A DNA stretch of 64,000 bases from Rhizobiales bacterium GAS188 (GTDB taxonomy: Bacteria > Pseudomonadota > Alphaproteobacteria > Rhizobiales > Beijerinckiaceae): the NCBI GenBank assembly GCA_900104855.1, contig FNSS01000001.1, forward strand, positions 5,952,001 to 6,016,000. The letters run 5' to 3'. How positions within the stretch are numbered: position 1 is the stretch's first letter; every line of letters starts with the position of its first letter. This document shows positions 53,256-61,254 of the stretch, one piece after another. The position numbers were made by a program, and so were the translations under genes. Below the pieces are notes generated by a model. That model was given only the letters and a program-made list of their open reading frames with translations, did no database searches and was not told where the DNA came from.

Positions 53256-53936
53256 GTGGATTCTCTGCTGATCTTCGATTGCGACGGGGTCCTCGTCGAC
53301 AGCGAGCCCATCGCCATGGCGCTCCTGATCGAGACGATCGCCAAGCAGGGATTGGCGATCACACCGGCTGAGGCTCATGCCCGATTCCTCGGCAAGAGCC
53401 TCGCCACCATGTGCAACATTCTGGCCGAGAGCTATGCCGTTGCCCTGTCGGGTGAGGCGCTGGAGCAGATGCGGCTGCGTCTCTACGACCGCTTCCGGCG
53501 CGAGCTGAAGCCGGTGCCGCGGATCTGCGAGGCGCTCGATGCCATCGACATGCCGCGCTGCGTCGCCTCATCGAGCCAGCTCGAGCGCATCCGCCTGGCG
53601 CTCGACGTCACCGGGCTCAGATCCCGTTTCGAGCCGCATCTGTTCAGCGCCAGCATGGTCAAGGAAGGGAAGCCCGCGCCGGACCTGTTCCTGCATGCGG
53701 CGTCGGCCATGGGAGTGGACCCGCAAGCCTGCATCGTCATCGAGGACAGCCCCGCCGGCGTGCAGGCAGCGAAACGAGCCGGGATGCGCGCCTTCGCCTT
53801 CGCGGGCGGAAGCCATGCCAGCGCTGCGGGTCTCGCTGGGTTGCTCGAAGAGGCGGAGCCGACGCTGATCTTTGATGATATGACGCAGTTGCCGGATTTG
53901 TTGCGGCAGGAAGCAGCGAGCCTGGGGCTGACGTGA
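53256..53936 (+). CDS. HAD-family phosphatase
   Basis: The 226-aa protein starts with GTG (AAGGA 8 nt upstream). It has motif I FDCDGVLVDSEP, motif II ASSSQ, motif III with KPAPDLFLHAA, and motif IV VIEDSPAGVQAA, typical of beta-phosphoglucomutase-like HAD enzymes that dephosphorylate sugar phosphates. Its stop overlaps the kinase gene start. A role in polyol-phosphate clearance fits. Confidence 0.9.
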   Translation: MDSLLIFDCDGVLVDSEPIAMALLIETIAKQGLAITPAEAHARFLGKSLATMCNILAESYAVALSGEALEQMRLRLYDRFRRELKPVPRICEALDAIDMPRCVASSSQLERIRLALDVTGLRSRFEPHLFSASMVKEGKPAPDLFLHAASAMGVDPQACIVIEDSPAGVQAAKRAGMRAFAFAGGSHASAAGLAGLLEEAEPTLIFDDMTQLPDLLRQEAASLGLT

Positions 53937-55513
53937 TGGGCACATATGTGGCCGCGGTGGACGTGGGCACCGGAAGTGCGCGCGCCGGGATCCTCGATCC
54001 GAGCGGGCGCTTGCTCGGCCGCGACGAGGCGCCGATCGCCATGCGGCGCCCGGATGCCGACCATGCCGAGCATGATTCGACGCAGATCTGGCAGGCCGTC
54101 TGCACGGCGGTGCGCGGCGCGCTGCGGGTCGCTTCCGTCGAGCCGGGGGAAATTGCCGGCATCAGCTTCGATGCCACCTGCTCGCTGGTGGTGCGGGACC
54201 GGCAAGGTCGCCCGCTCGCCGTCTCGCCAAGCGGTGGCCCCAGCTTCGACACCATCGTCTGGCTCGACCATCGCGCCCTGGCCGAGGCCGAGTTTTGCAC
54301 GGCTTCGGGGCATCGCGTGCTCGATTATGTGGGCGGCGTCATGTCGCCCGAGATGCAGACGCCCAAGCTGATGTGGCTGAAGCGGCATATGCCGCAGAGC
54401 TGGGCCGAGGCCGGCTATTTCTTCGACCTCGCGGATTTCCTCACCTGGAAGGCCTCGGGCTCGCTCGCAAGATCGCAATGCACGCTCGCCTGCAAATGGA
54501 CCTTCCTCGCCCATGAGGAGCGCGGCTGGCAACGCGATTTCTTCGCTGCGATGGGCATACCCGACCTGGTCGAGCGCGGGCAGCTGCCGGAAACCGCAAG
54601 TCCCATCGGCAAGGATCTCGGGCCTTTGACGCAAGACGCCGCGGCCGAGCTCGGGCTGAGCACTGCCTGCCGCGTCGGCGTCGGCCTGATCGACGCCCAT
54701 GCGGGTGCGCTCGGCGTGCTCGGCTCGCTGGCGCAAGAGGGCAGCGTCGAGCGCCATCTCGGCCTGATCGCCGGTACCTCGAGCTGCGTCATGGCGCTGG
54801 CGCGCGAGGCGCGCCCGACACCAGGAATCTGGGGGCCGTATTTCGGGGCCGTATTGCCGGAATATTGGGTGAATGAGGGCGGGCAATCGGCGACCGGGGC
54901 CTTGCTCGACCACATCATTCGCGCCCATGGCGCCGGAGGCGAGCCGAACGCGGCTTTGCATCGGCGCATCGTGGCGCAGGTGCAGGAATTGCGGGCGCAG
55001 GAAGGCGAAGGACTGGCGCATCGCCTGCATGTGCTGCCGGATTTCCACGGAAACCGCTCGCCGATTGCCGATCCCAACGCGCTCGGCGTGATCAGCGGGC
55101 TGTCGCTCGACGCCTCCTTCGACAGCCTCTGCCGCCTCTATTGGCGGACGGCCGTCGGCATTGCGCTCGGCATTCGCCATATCCTCGATGCGCTCAACGA
55201 GAAGGGCTATGTCATCGACACGCTGCATGTCACGGGCGGCCATGTGAAGAACGAATTGCTGATGGAGCTCTATGCCGATGCGACCGGCTGCAGCGTCGTC
55301 GAACCGGGCTGCGAGGACGCGGTGCTGCTCGGGACCGGCATGGTGGCGGCGACGGCGGCCGGCTGCTTTCCCCGCCTCACGGAGGCTTGCGCCGCCATGG
55401 CCCAGCCGAGCCGCGAGCGCAAGGCCGATCCCAAGGCGCGCGCCCAGTTCGACCGGGATTACCGCGCCTTCCTCGCCATGCACCGCCACCGCCGGGAGAT
55501 CGACGCCATCTGA
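53936..55513 (+). CDS. FGGY-family carbohydrate kinase
   Basis: The 525-aa kinase has N-terminal DVGTGSARAGI (phosphate-binding), LDHRA, GVGLIDAHAGALGVLG and the C-terminal GGHVKNELLMELYADATG. The sequence and length are closest to ribulokinase-type FGGY members. After the two dehydrogenases, it would phosphorylate the ketose (for example D-ribulose or D-fructose-like products). GTG 53933 overlapping the HAD stop is a possible start. Confidence 0.9.
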   Translation: MGTYVAAVDVGTGSARAGILDPSGRLLGRDEAPIAMRRPDADHAEHDSTQIWQAVCTAVRGALRVASVEPGEIAGISFDATCSLVVRDRQGRPLAVSPSGGPSFDTIVWLDHRALAEAEFCTASGHRVLDYVGGVMSPEMQTPKLMWLKRHMPQSWAEAGYFFDLADFLTWKASGSLARSQCTLACKWTFLAHEERGWQRDFFAAMGIPDLVERGQLPETASPIGKDLGPLTQDAAAELGLSTACRVGVGLIDAHAGALGVLGSLAQEGSVERHLGLIAGTSSCVMALAREARPTPGIWGPYFGAVLPEYWVNEGGQSATGALLDHIIRAHGAGGEPNAALHRRIVAQVQELRAQEGEGLAHRLHVLPDFHGNRSPIADPNALGVISGLSLDASFDSLCRLYWRTAVGIALGIRHILDALNEKGYVIDTLHVTGGHVKNELLMELYADATGCSVVEPGCEDAVLLGTGMVAATAAGCFPRLTEACAAMAQPSRERKADPKARAQFDRDYRAFLAMHRHRREIDAI

Positions 55514-55556
55514 GAGAAGTGGGCGACCGGATAAATTTCTCGAGCACCGGCGCCCA

Positions 55557-55755
55557 CCTCTCCCCTTGTGGGAGAGGTCGGCTTCGAAGAGCGAAGCGAT
55601 GAGAAGCCGGGTGAGGGGGCCACGGCCGGCTCTCGTAGGCCCCCCTCACCTTCGGACTGGAATGGCTGCTCTAATCCGTCTTCCGAAGGCAGCGGCTGCC
55701 CCCCTCACCCGATCCTCGCCTGGGGGCTCGGATCGACCTCCCACAAGGAGAGAGG
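55557..55755. repeat. Dispersed intergenic repeat, family A
   Basis: This copy has CCTCTCCCCTTGTGGGAGAGG at the left and CCTCCCACAAGGAGAGAGG at the right, with the GAAGCCGGGTGAGGGGG block inside. It is a close relative of the copy at 53021. It follows the kinase stop and may terminate the polyol operon. Confidence 0.85.
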
Positions 55756-56109
55756 TGAGGCCGGCGCTTTTCCATGGCCGCCGAAGCGGCGCACCTCACC
55801 GCACCACCGACGAGGTCAGTCGCGATGGCGGCAAATGCGTATTCGGCAACCTTCGGCACGCGCTCGACAGTTGTCGCCGCGCTCGGGCTGCGGTCAAAAA
55901 CCTTGCATCCACAGTTTAGACTTGCCCTTAGAGGCAAATCGAGGCAGAATGATGCTGTAATCGACAAATATCCGGCAATATCGACTAAAATATTTCCGTC
56001 ATTCTCGACTCTTGCGAGCCGCAGAAGCCGCAAGCTCGCTGCAGCCGCTAGGGGGAGAGCATCGGAGCCGGATCGCGAGCTCAGCTGCTGCGAGAGGGAG
56101 ATTTGTCAG
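55756..56109. other. Intergenic region upstream of the unknown-protein gene
   Basis: Composition is lower in GC around 55900-56000. It presumably holds the promoter of the gene at 56110; GGGAGA lies near its start. The frame is open upstream but the added part looks non-natural. No other gene was seen. Confidence 0.45.
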
Positions 56110-57144
56110 ATGGCACATCCATTGAAAGCAAAACTGGTCGGGAATAATCGGCAAACTGCCGCAAATCGTGAAAGCCGCGTCACGCCTCAGTGGCCCAGTT
56201 ACCAAGGCACTTCGCAGTTCGTCGGCACCAGCGCGAGCGGCAAGGTGACGGTCTATGTCGACCCGACGCTCGGTGCGCCGGCACTTCAAAATGCCCATGA
56301 TCTCGTCATGGATGCGGACCGGGTCGTGGCCGCCAATGACGCGCTCTTCGGAACGCCCGGAGGGTCGGTCGATGTCGTCGTTTTCGCCCTTGGAGGAGCG
56401 ACCGATGGAACTGGCGGTGCGGACCATATGGGTTGCGACTACACGAGCGGGGCCGCGATCGAGTTGTGTGCATCGTTCGGCAATTCCGCCCGCGTGTCGG
56501 CACTGTTCGAAGCCGAGCTCAGCGAGTGCTCGATGGGCGGGAATCTGTGCGGTGTCAGCACCGGGGAAGCGTTATCCCGCTGGTGCGCGGCAGTCATCGG
56601 CAGCAACGCGCTTTCCGACTTCGCGACAGCTCCGCAATGGGCGCAAGATGGCATGCCCGACTACGTCAACCAGACAGATCCGACCGACCAGCACGCGGAC
56701 AGCACCGGCTGTGGGATGGCGTTCTTGTCCTGGCTGATGAGCCAAGGTTACGGCCTGGATCAGATCGCCCAGGCGATGGGGACGTCGGGAGATGCTGGCA
56801 CGTTGGCTCAGCTCTATGCCAACCTCACTTCTGACGCGGCCTCGAACGCATGGCCGAACTTCCTGGCCGCGGCCGAGGCCCTGTCGAACGGCATCACAAA
56901 TGACGATCCGTTCGGCGGGGCGGCGCAGCCCGCGCAGCTGGCCCATCTCGCCCCTTGGACGGTGGAATTGGCGGGGAAGGTTTTCAGCGTCATCCTCGCA
57001 GACATTGCCGCGGGTAAGCAGGAGCACCAGATTGTCGCAAGCGTGCGGGCCGCCATGGTCGGTGCGCGGAGCGCGAAACATGCTGGCGCCGCCGTCTGCC
57101 AAACGAGGTCCCGGCGGCTTCGTCCTCCGGCGAGGGCGGCATAG
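56110..57144 (+). CDS. Conserved protein of unknown function, possibly a degenerate zincin
   Basis: From ATG 56110 the product is 344 aa with no clear signal peptide. Residues about 45-220 carry distinctive motifs: VTVYVDPTLGAPALQNAHD, VVVFALGGATDGTGGADHMG, ALFEAELSECSMGGNLCG, and APQWAQDGMPDYVNQTDPTD and GMAFLSWLMSQGYGLDQIAQ. The ALFEAELSEC and following WAQDGMPD layout is like the active-site helix and downstream glutamate region of metallopeptidases, but there is no HExxH, so any activity would be lost. Several cysteines suggest an exported protein. I recall similar sequences in soil proteobacteria but no function. The last 30 residues are basic and low-complexity. Confidence 0.6.
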   Translation: MAHPLKAKLVGNNRQTAANRESRVTPQWPSYQGTSQFVGTSASGKVTVYVDPTLGAPALQNAHDLVMDADRVVAANDALFGTPGGSVDVVVFALGGATDGTGGADHMGCDYTSGAAIELCASFGNSARVSALFEAELSECSMGGNLCGVSTGEALSRWCAAVIGSNALSDFATAPQWAQDGMPDYVNQTDPTDQHADSTGCGMAFLSWLMSQGYGLDQIAQAMGTSGDAGTLAQLYANLTSDAASNAWPNFLAAAEALSNGITNDDPFGGAAQPAQLAHLAPWTVELAGKVFSVILADIAAGKQEHQIVASVRAAMVGARSAKHAGAAVCQTRSRRLRPPARAA

Positions 57145-57170
57145 CGGATGCGAGCGGGGAGGTGGGCGCC

Positions 57171-58382
57171 CTAGCCCGCCTCGCCGCGCGCTCCGATGAC
57201 CTGCCGCAAGGCCTGCGCCACGATCTCCGCATCCCCCGGTCCTAAGCCCGCCGAGGCGACGCTGAGCAGGCCCAGCGCGGCGAGGCGCTCGCTCAGATGC
57301 ACGGGAGGGTCGTGGCGCTGCAGCGCCCGGCTCACCGCATGAGCATCACCGAGCCCCGTTGTGTCGATTTCGATGTCGAGTGAAGGATATGTGCCGGCAA
57401 CCTCTTGCAATGCGCGAGGCGTGCAGCCGGGCAAATCCGCGATCGACCGGGCGATGCACCGCAGCATCGCGTGGCGGGCCGCGATATCGGCTTCGATGTC
57501 GGCGGCGACGAAGCGTTCGAGCGCCACCAGCAAGCCGATGATCGATTCCTTGTCGACCTTGAAGCCGCGCCCCAGCCCGTGATGCGGGAAGCGTTCGCCG
57601 AAATGGCGCGCCAACAGCCCCTCGGGCGGCGTCCAGGTCTCGGGCAGGACGTCCATGTCGAGCATCTGCATCAGGGCCGCGGCGACGAGCTTCTCGCGGC
57701 CGCAGAGAATGCCGGTGCCTTGCGGCCCGCGAATGGCCTTGCCGCCGCTGAAGGCGACGAGCGCCGCACCTTCGCCGATGAAGCGCTTGAGATTGTCCTT
57801 GGGCGGCAATTGCGCCGCGGCATCGACGATGACGGGCAGCGCATATCGCTCGGCGACCGCGACCACGCTTGCGAGCTTGGGCATCAGCTCGGGCGTCGCC
57901 GTATAGGCGATGGCCGCGGTCTTCTCCGAGATCGCAGCCTCGATCTCCCAGCCTTCGAGGCTGCGCACCCCGGCGCCCGCGCCGCGATCGTTGAAGCCGA
58001 TCTCGATGAGCTTGGCGCCGGCCGCCCTTATGGCATGGTCGTAGCCGGTGCGATGGGCACGATGGATGATGACCTCGTTGCGCATGGTCGAGGCGTCCGG
58101 CAGGCGCTCCATCAATGCCACATCCGTTCCGGTCAGGCAGGCGCAGGTCGCGAGCGTCAGCGCCGCCGCGGCGCCGCTGGTGACGATGCCGGCCTCGGCT
58201 CCGGTATGGGTCGCGATGACGCTGCCGGCCCGCGTCTGCAATTCCGCCATGTCGACGAAGGCCGAGGCCGCTTCGCGCATGGCGTCGAGCACTTCGCCAT
58301 CCATCAGGCTGCCGCCGAGCCGCGTCAGCAGGCCCGCGCCATTGACCCGCTTCGCGACACGCAGGCGTCGATAGATGTCCAT
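57171..58382 (-). CDS. SelA-like PLP-dependent enzyme
   Basis: From ATG 58382 the enzyme is 403 aa of the fold-type I group that includes SelA and D-glucosaminate-6-phosphate ammonia-lyase (DgaE). It has RVNGAGLLTRLGG, THTGAEAGIVTSGAAAAL, VIVDAAAQLPP and the PLP lysine in AFSGGKAIRGPQGTGIL. Members eliminate or rearrange amino sugars or amino acids. The specific substrate is unknown. It lies between a repeat and the unknown protein and is probably single-gene. Confidence 0.85.
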   Translation of the reverse strand: MDIYRRLRVAKRVNGAGLLTRLGGSLMDGEVLDAMREAASAFVDMAELQTRAGSVIATHTGAEAGIVTSGAAAALTLATCACLTGTDVALMERLPDASTMRNEVIIHRAHRTGYDHAIRAAGAKLIEIGFNDRGAGAGVRSLEGWEIEAAISEKTAAIAYTATPELMPKLASVVAVAERYALPVIVDAAAQLPPKDNLKRFIGEGAALVAFSGGKAIRGPQGTGILCGREKLVAAALMQMLDMDVLPETWTPPEGLLARHFGERFPHHGLGRGFKVDKESIIGLLVALERFVAADIEADIAARHAMLRCIARSIADLPGCTPRALQEVAGTYPSLDIEIDTTGLGDAHAVSRALQRHDPPVHLSERLAALGLLSVASAGLGPGDAEIVAQALRQVIGARGEAG

Positions 58383-58478
58383 TCGTCCAGAACTCCTGGT
58401 GGGGCGGGCGGGCTTATGCGTGGCCGTCCTGCCGCTCCATCCATACGATGCGGGCGAAGCGCTCGCCATCTCCCGCTT

Positions 58479-58619
58479 CCCTCTCCCGCCACTTGAGGCG
58501 GGAGAGGGTGGCGAGACGCAGTCGAGCCGGGTGAGGGACGGTCGAGCGCTTCACCAGCGCCCCTCATCCGCCCTCACTGCGTTCGGGCACCTTCTCCCGC
58601 CTCAAGTGGCAGGAGAAGG
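58479..58619. repeat. Dispersed intergenic repeat, family A
   Basis: The left hairpin CCCTCTCCCGCCACTTGAGG/CGGGAGAGGG and the right end CTTCTCCCGCCTCAAGTGG are complementary across the element. It keeps the CCCTCATCCGCCCTCACTGC block of the copy at 3222. It lies between the SelA-like gene and the exbB promoter. Confidence 0.85.
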
Positions 58620-58664
58620 AGTGCGCACGAATGGTGCCCCGGGAAAGCGTCACCCCACACTTGA

Positions 58665-58681
58665 CTGTAACACTATATCAT
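58665..58681. promoter_or_regulatory. Candidate Zur-box before exbB
   Basis: CTGTAACACTATATCAT agrees at 12 of 16 fixed positions with the alphaproteobacterial Zur motif as I remember it, core TGTTATANTATAACA plus flanks. It lies about 100 nt before exbB. Similar boxes lie before the TonB-dependent receptor at 61190-61238. Confidence 0.45.
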
Positions 58682-58783
58682 TGCATGAACTGCGCCTCTC
58701 GCGGATTGCGTCAGGGCGATGCGCAGGCGTTCGCAGCCTTGTGGGGGTCGCCGATTTGCGGCTGTTCAAATGAGGAGACCGTG

Positions 58784-59449
58784 ATGGAACATGGGGTGCT
58801 GACGCCGCTCGGCCTGTTCACGGAGGCCGGGCCGGTCGCCAAGGCGGTCATGCTCATGCTGGTCCTCGCCTCGATCTGGTGCTGGATCCTGATCGTCGAG
58901 GGCGCCTGGTCGGTGCGGCGCCTGAATCGAGCCGTCCGGGCGCTGCGCGGCGGTGGTGCGGATCGCGAGGCGGCGCTGCTCGAGCCGCTGCTCGTTGCCG
59001 GGCGCCAGGCCGCTTCCCTGACCATCGCCGGCGAGAGCGCCGGCGAGCTGCGCACTCGCGTCGTCGAGGCGATGAACCGCGGCGGCCAGGCGCTGCTGAC
59101 GCGCGTCCAGGGCGGCCTGCCCAATCTCGCCGTCATCGCCTCGGTCGCGCCCTTCATCGGGCTGTTCGGCACGGTATGGGGCATCATGACGAGCTTTGCC
59201 GGCATCGCCGAGGCCAAGGATACGAGCCTCGCGGTCGTGGCGCCGGGCATCGCCGAGGCGCTGGCCGCGACCGCGATCGGGCTCGCGGCTGCGATCCCGG
59301 CCTCGGTCGGCTATAACCGCATCGGCGCGGCGCTGGCGCGCGCCGGCCAGGAGCTTTCGCATTTCGTCGAGGAGCGGGCGATCGCCATGACGGCGATCGG
59401 CTCTGCAGCGCCCGAGCGGCCGGCGCGCAAGACGGCCGAGGCGGCGTGA
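58784..59449 (+). CDS. exbB: ExbB/TolQ-type proton channel protein
   Basis: The 221-aa protein has three transmembrane segments and the MotA/TolQ/ExbB signature [20 protein letters not shown], then [31 protein letters not shown] lies just upstream. Together with ExbD and TonB it uses the proton gradient to drive outer-membrane receptors. It is the first gene of the operon. Confidence 0.92.
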   Translation: MEHGVLTPLGLFTEAGPVAKAVMLMLVLASIWCWILIVEGAWSVRRLNRAVRALRGGGADREAALLEPLLVAGRQAASLTIAGESAGELRTRVVEAMNRGGQALLTRVQGGLPNLAVIASVAPFIGLFGTVWGIMTSFAGIAEAKDTSLAVVAPGIAEALAATAIGLAAAIPASVGYNRIGAALARAGQELSHFVEERAIAMTAIGSAAPERPARKTAEAA

Positions 59450-59904
59450 TGGCTGGCGCGCCGAAGCTCGAGAGTTCCCTCTATCGGCCGCTTGCCGAGA
59501 TCAATGTCACGCCGCTGGTCGACGTAATGCTGGTGCTGCTCATCGTCTTCATGATCACGGCGCCCTTGCTGGCAACCGGCATGCAGGTTGATCTGCCGCA
59601 AGCGAAAGCAGCACCCGTCGATCCCAAGGAGCCCGTCATCGTGACGGTGCGCAAGGATGGCGCGACCTTTCTCGGCACGGAGCAACTGCCGCCAGGCGGT
59701 CTCGGCGCGGCGATGCATGCGAAGATCGGCGACAATCCCGCAACCCTCATCCATCTGCGCGGGGATCGCGAGGCGCGCTATGGCGAGATCGTCACGGCGA
59801 TGGACGAGCTCGCACGCGCCGGTTTTGCCAAGATCGCCTTGATCACCACGACGCAGGGCCATGCGGAGAGGCAAGCTGTGCCGGCTCCAGCCGCGACGCC
59901 CTGA
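59449..59904 (+). CDS. exbD: ExbD/TolR-type protein
   Basis: The 151-aa protein has one N-terminal membrane helix with the family motif INVTPLVDVMLVLLIVFMIT; the Asp in PLVDV is the proton-carrying residue. A periplasmic domain follows. Its ATG overlaps the exbB stop; GTG 59446 is a possible start. It forms the proton channel with ExbB. Confidence 0.93.
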   Translation: MAGAPKLESSLYRPLAEINVTPLVDVMLVLLIVFMITAPLLATGMQVDLPQAKAAPVDPKEPVIVTVRKDGATFLGTEQLPPGGLGAAMHAKIGDNPATLIHLRGDREARYGEIVTAMDELARAGFAKIALITTTQGHAERQAVPAPAATP

Positions 59905-59922
59905 AGCGGGATCGAGCGCGCC

Positions 59923-60945
59923 ATGTCCGCCATGGTCATCGGCTTCGATTCGAGCCTTGCCGTGAGGCTGCAGCCCTCCTGGCTGCGGCCTCTGGCGGCA
60001 GCGCTCGTGATTGCGGCGCATGCACTTTTGTTGATCGTGGTGCTCTGGCCGAAGGATATCGCGGCGCCGGCCGAAACCGATATCGAGATCGCTGTGGTGC
60101 CCCAGCAATTGGCGGCCGCGGAGCCTGTGCCCGCGACCAGCGCCACGATGCCGGAGCCGCTGCCGAGCGAAGCCCTACCCGTCGATACGAGTTCGCCGTC
60201 GACTCCTCTTGCTCCCCTGGAGGCGGTGCCGAGCGAAGCGCCGGCCGAGATCACGGCGAGCAAGCCGGTGAACGTCGCCCCCGCCCAGCCGATCCCTGCT
60301 CAACCTCTCGCGTCTCCAGCCGTCGCTGCCGAGACGCCGCCGCCGCCGATGGTCGCGCCGGTTGACGACGCGGCGATCCCGCTCCCGAGCCCCCTCAGGC
60401 CGGCTGCCAAGCCGATAGCCGCCAAGCCTTCGGATGAGGCAGCGCGCCAGGAGCTCGCCGAGCAGCGCCGCCAGGCTCTGATCGAGGAGAAGAAGGCCGC
60501 CGGGCGCCAAGCTGCCCGCCGCGAGGCGGCTGAGCTCGCCAAGCGCCAGGCGCAAGCCCGCGAAAGCGCGGTTCGGCCCGCCGCCTCTCGCCCGGCATCA
60601 TTGCCGCCGGCGCAAGCCCAAGCTGCTGGCAACACCGCGACGGCGCCGAGCCCCGTCTCGGCCGCGGCGATCGGTGCCTATCGAGGACAGGTGATCGGCC
60701 ATCTCGGCGCCTATAAGCACTATCCCGACGGCGCGCGGGCGAGAGGAGCCGAAGGGCGTCCCTCGGTCAGCTTCGTCCTCGACGCCTCGGGCCGGGTGGT
60801 GAGCGTCGCGCTCATCCGCTCCAGCGGCCAGCCCGATATCGATGCGGAGGTCGTGGCGATGGTGCGCCGCGCTTCGCCATTCCCGCCCCCGCCGCCGGGA
60901 GCCGGCCGCTCCTTCAGCGCCAGCATCGGTTTCGTGCTGCACTGA
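59923..60945 (+). CDS. TonB-family energy transducer
   Basis: The 340-aa protein has one N-terminal membrane helix (AAALVIAAHALLLIVVLW) and a long Pro/Ala-rich spacer (about residues 55-190), followed by a charged helical stretch and the TonB C-terminal domain (about 250-340) ending in SASIGFVLH. The C-domain should touch the TonB box of an outer-membrane receptor, and the likely one is encoded next. It completes the exbB-exbD-tonB operon. Confidence 0.9.
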   Translation: MSAMVIGFDSSLAVRLQPSWLRPLAAALVIAAHALLLIVVLWPKDIAAPAETDIEIAVVPQQLAAAEPVPATSATMPEPLPSEALPVDTSSPSTPLAPLEAVPSEAPAEITASKPVNVAPAQPIPAQPLASPAVAAETPPPPMVAPVDDAAIPLPSPLRPAAKPIAAKPSDEAARQELAEQRRQALIEEKKAAGRQAARREAAELAKRQAQARESAVRPAASRPASLPPAQAQAAGNTATAPSPVSAAAIGAYRGQVIGHLGAYKHYPDGARARGAEGRPSVSFVLDASGRVVSVALIRSSGQPDIDAEVVAMVRRASPFPPPPPGAGRSFSASIGFVLH

Positions 60946-60959
60946 GCGCCAGCGTGGCT

Positions 60960-61126
60960 CCTTCTCCCCGCCCCTTTGCGAGGAGAAGGCGAGGGGTGAG
61001 GGGCCAAGTAAGCGTCAAGAACCTGGTGAGTCGGAGCCGGCGCTGGCTCCAACTCACCCAGCCCCTCACCCGCTCCCTCGGCTATCGCCTCGGGATCGAC
61101 CTCTCCCCGTGAAGGACGGGGAGAGG
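60960..61126. repeat. Dispersed intergenic repeat, family A variant
   Basis: CCTTCTCCCCGCCCC at the left and GACGGGGAGAGG at the right frame a diverged member with GAGGGGTGAGGGGCC and AGCCCCTCACCCGCTCCCTCG inside. It sits between the tonB stop and the receptor promoter. Confidence 0.75.
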
Positions 61127-61189
61127 TGGAAGACCTCGCCCTCTGTGGCAATCCTGCCACGCACGCGGCCAAAGCGCTCGCGCAAATTT

Positions 61190-61212
61190 GAAATGTTATT
61201 GCATTATGTTTC
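61190..61212. promoter_or_regulatory. Candidate Zur-box 1 before the TonB-dependent receptor
   Basis: The 23-bp site begins GAAATGTTAT and ends GTTTC. It agrees with my recollection of the alphaproteobacterial Zur motif at 17 of 22 fixed positions, including the whole left arm. It lies 43-65 nt before the receptor start, so a repressor here would block initiation. Confidence 0.55.
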
Positions 61213-61223
61213 GTTCTCCATAT

Positions 61224-61238
61224 TGTTACGTTGTAACA
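61224..61238. promoter_or_regulatory. Candidate Zur-box 2, perfect palindrome
   Basis: TGTTACGTTGTAACA is an exact inverted repeat with 6-bp arms and a 3-nt centre. It matches the Zur core at both arms (TGTTA and TAACA). It lies 16 nt before the GTG start, so two tandem sites would cover the promoter. Confidence 0.5.
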
Positions 61239-61254
61239 TATATGGAGCCTTACC

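Noticed and set aside
53483-55489. A 668-aa minus-strand ORF opposite the HAD and FGGY kinase genes
   Set aside because: It spans two well-recognised genes on the other strand and shows no motif of its own.
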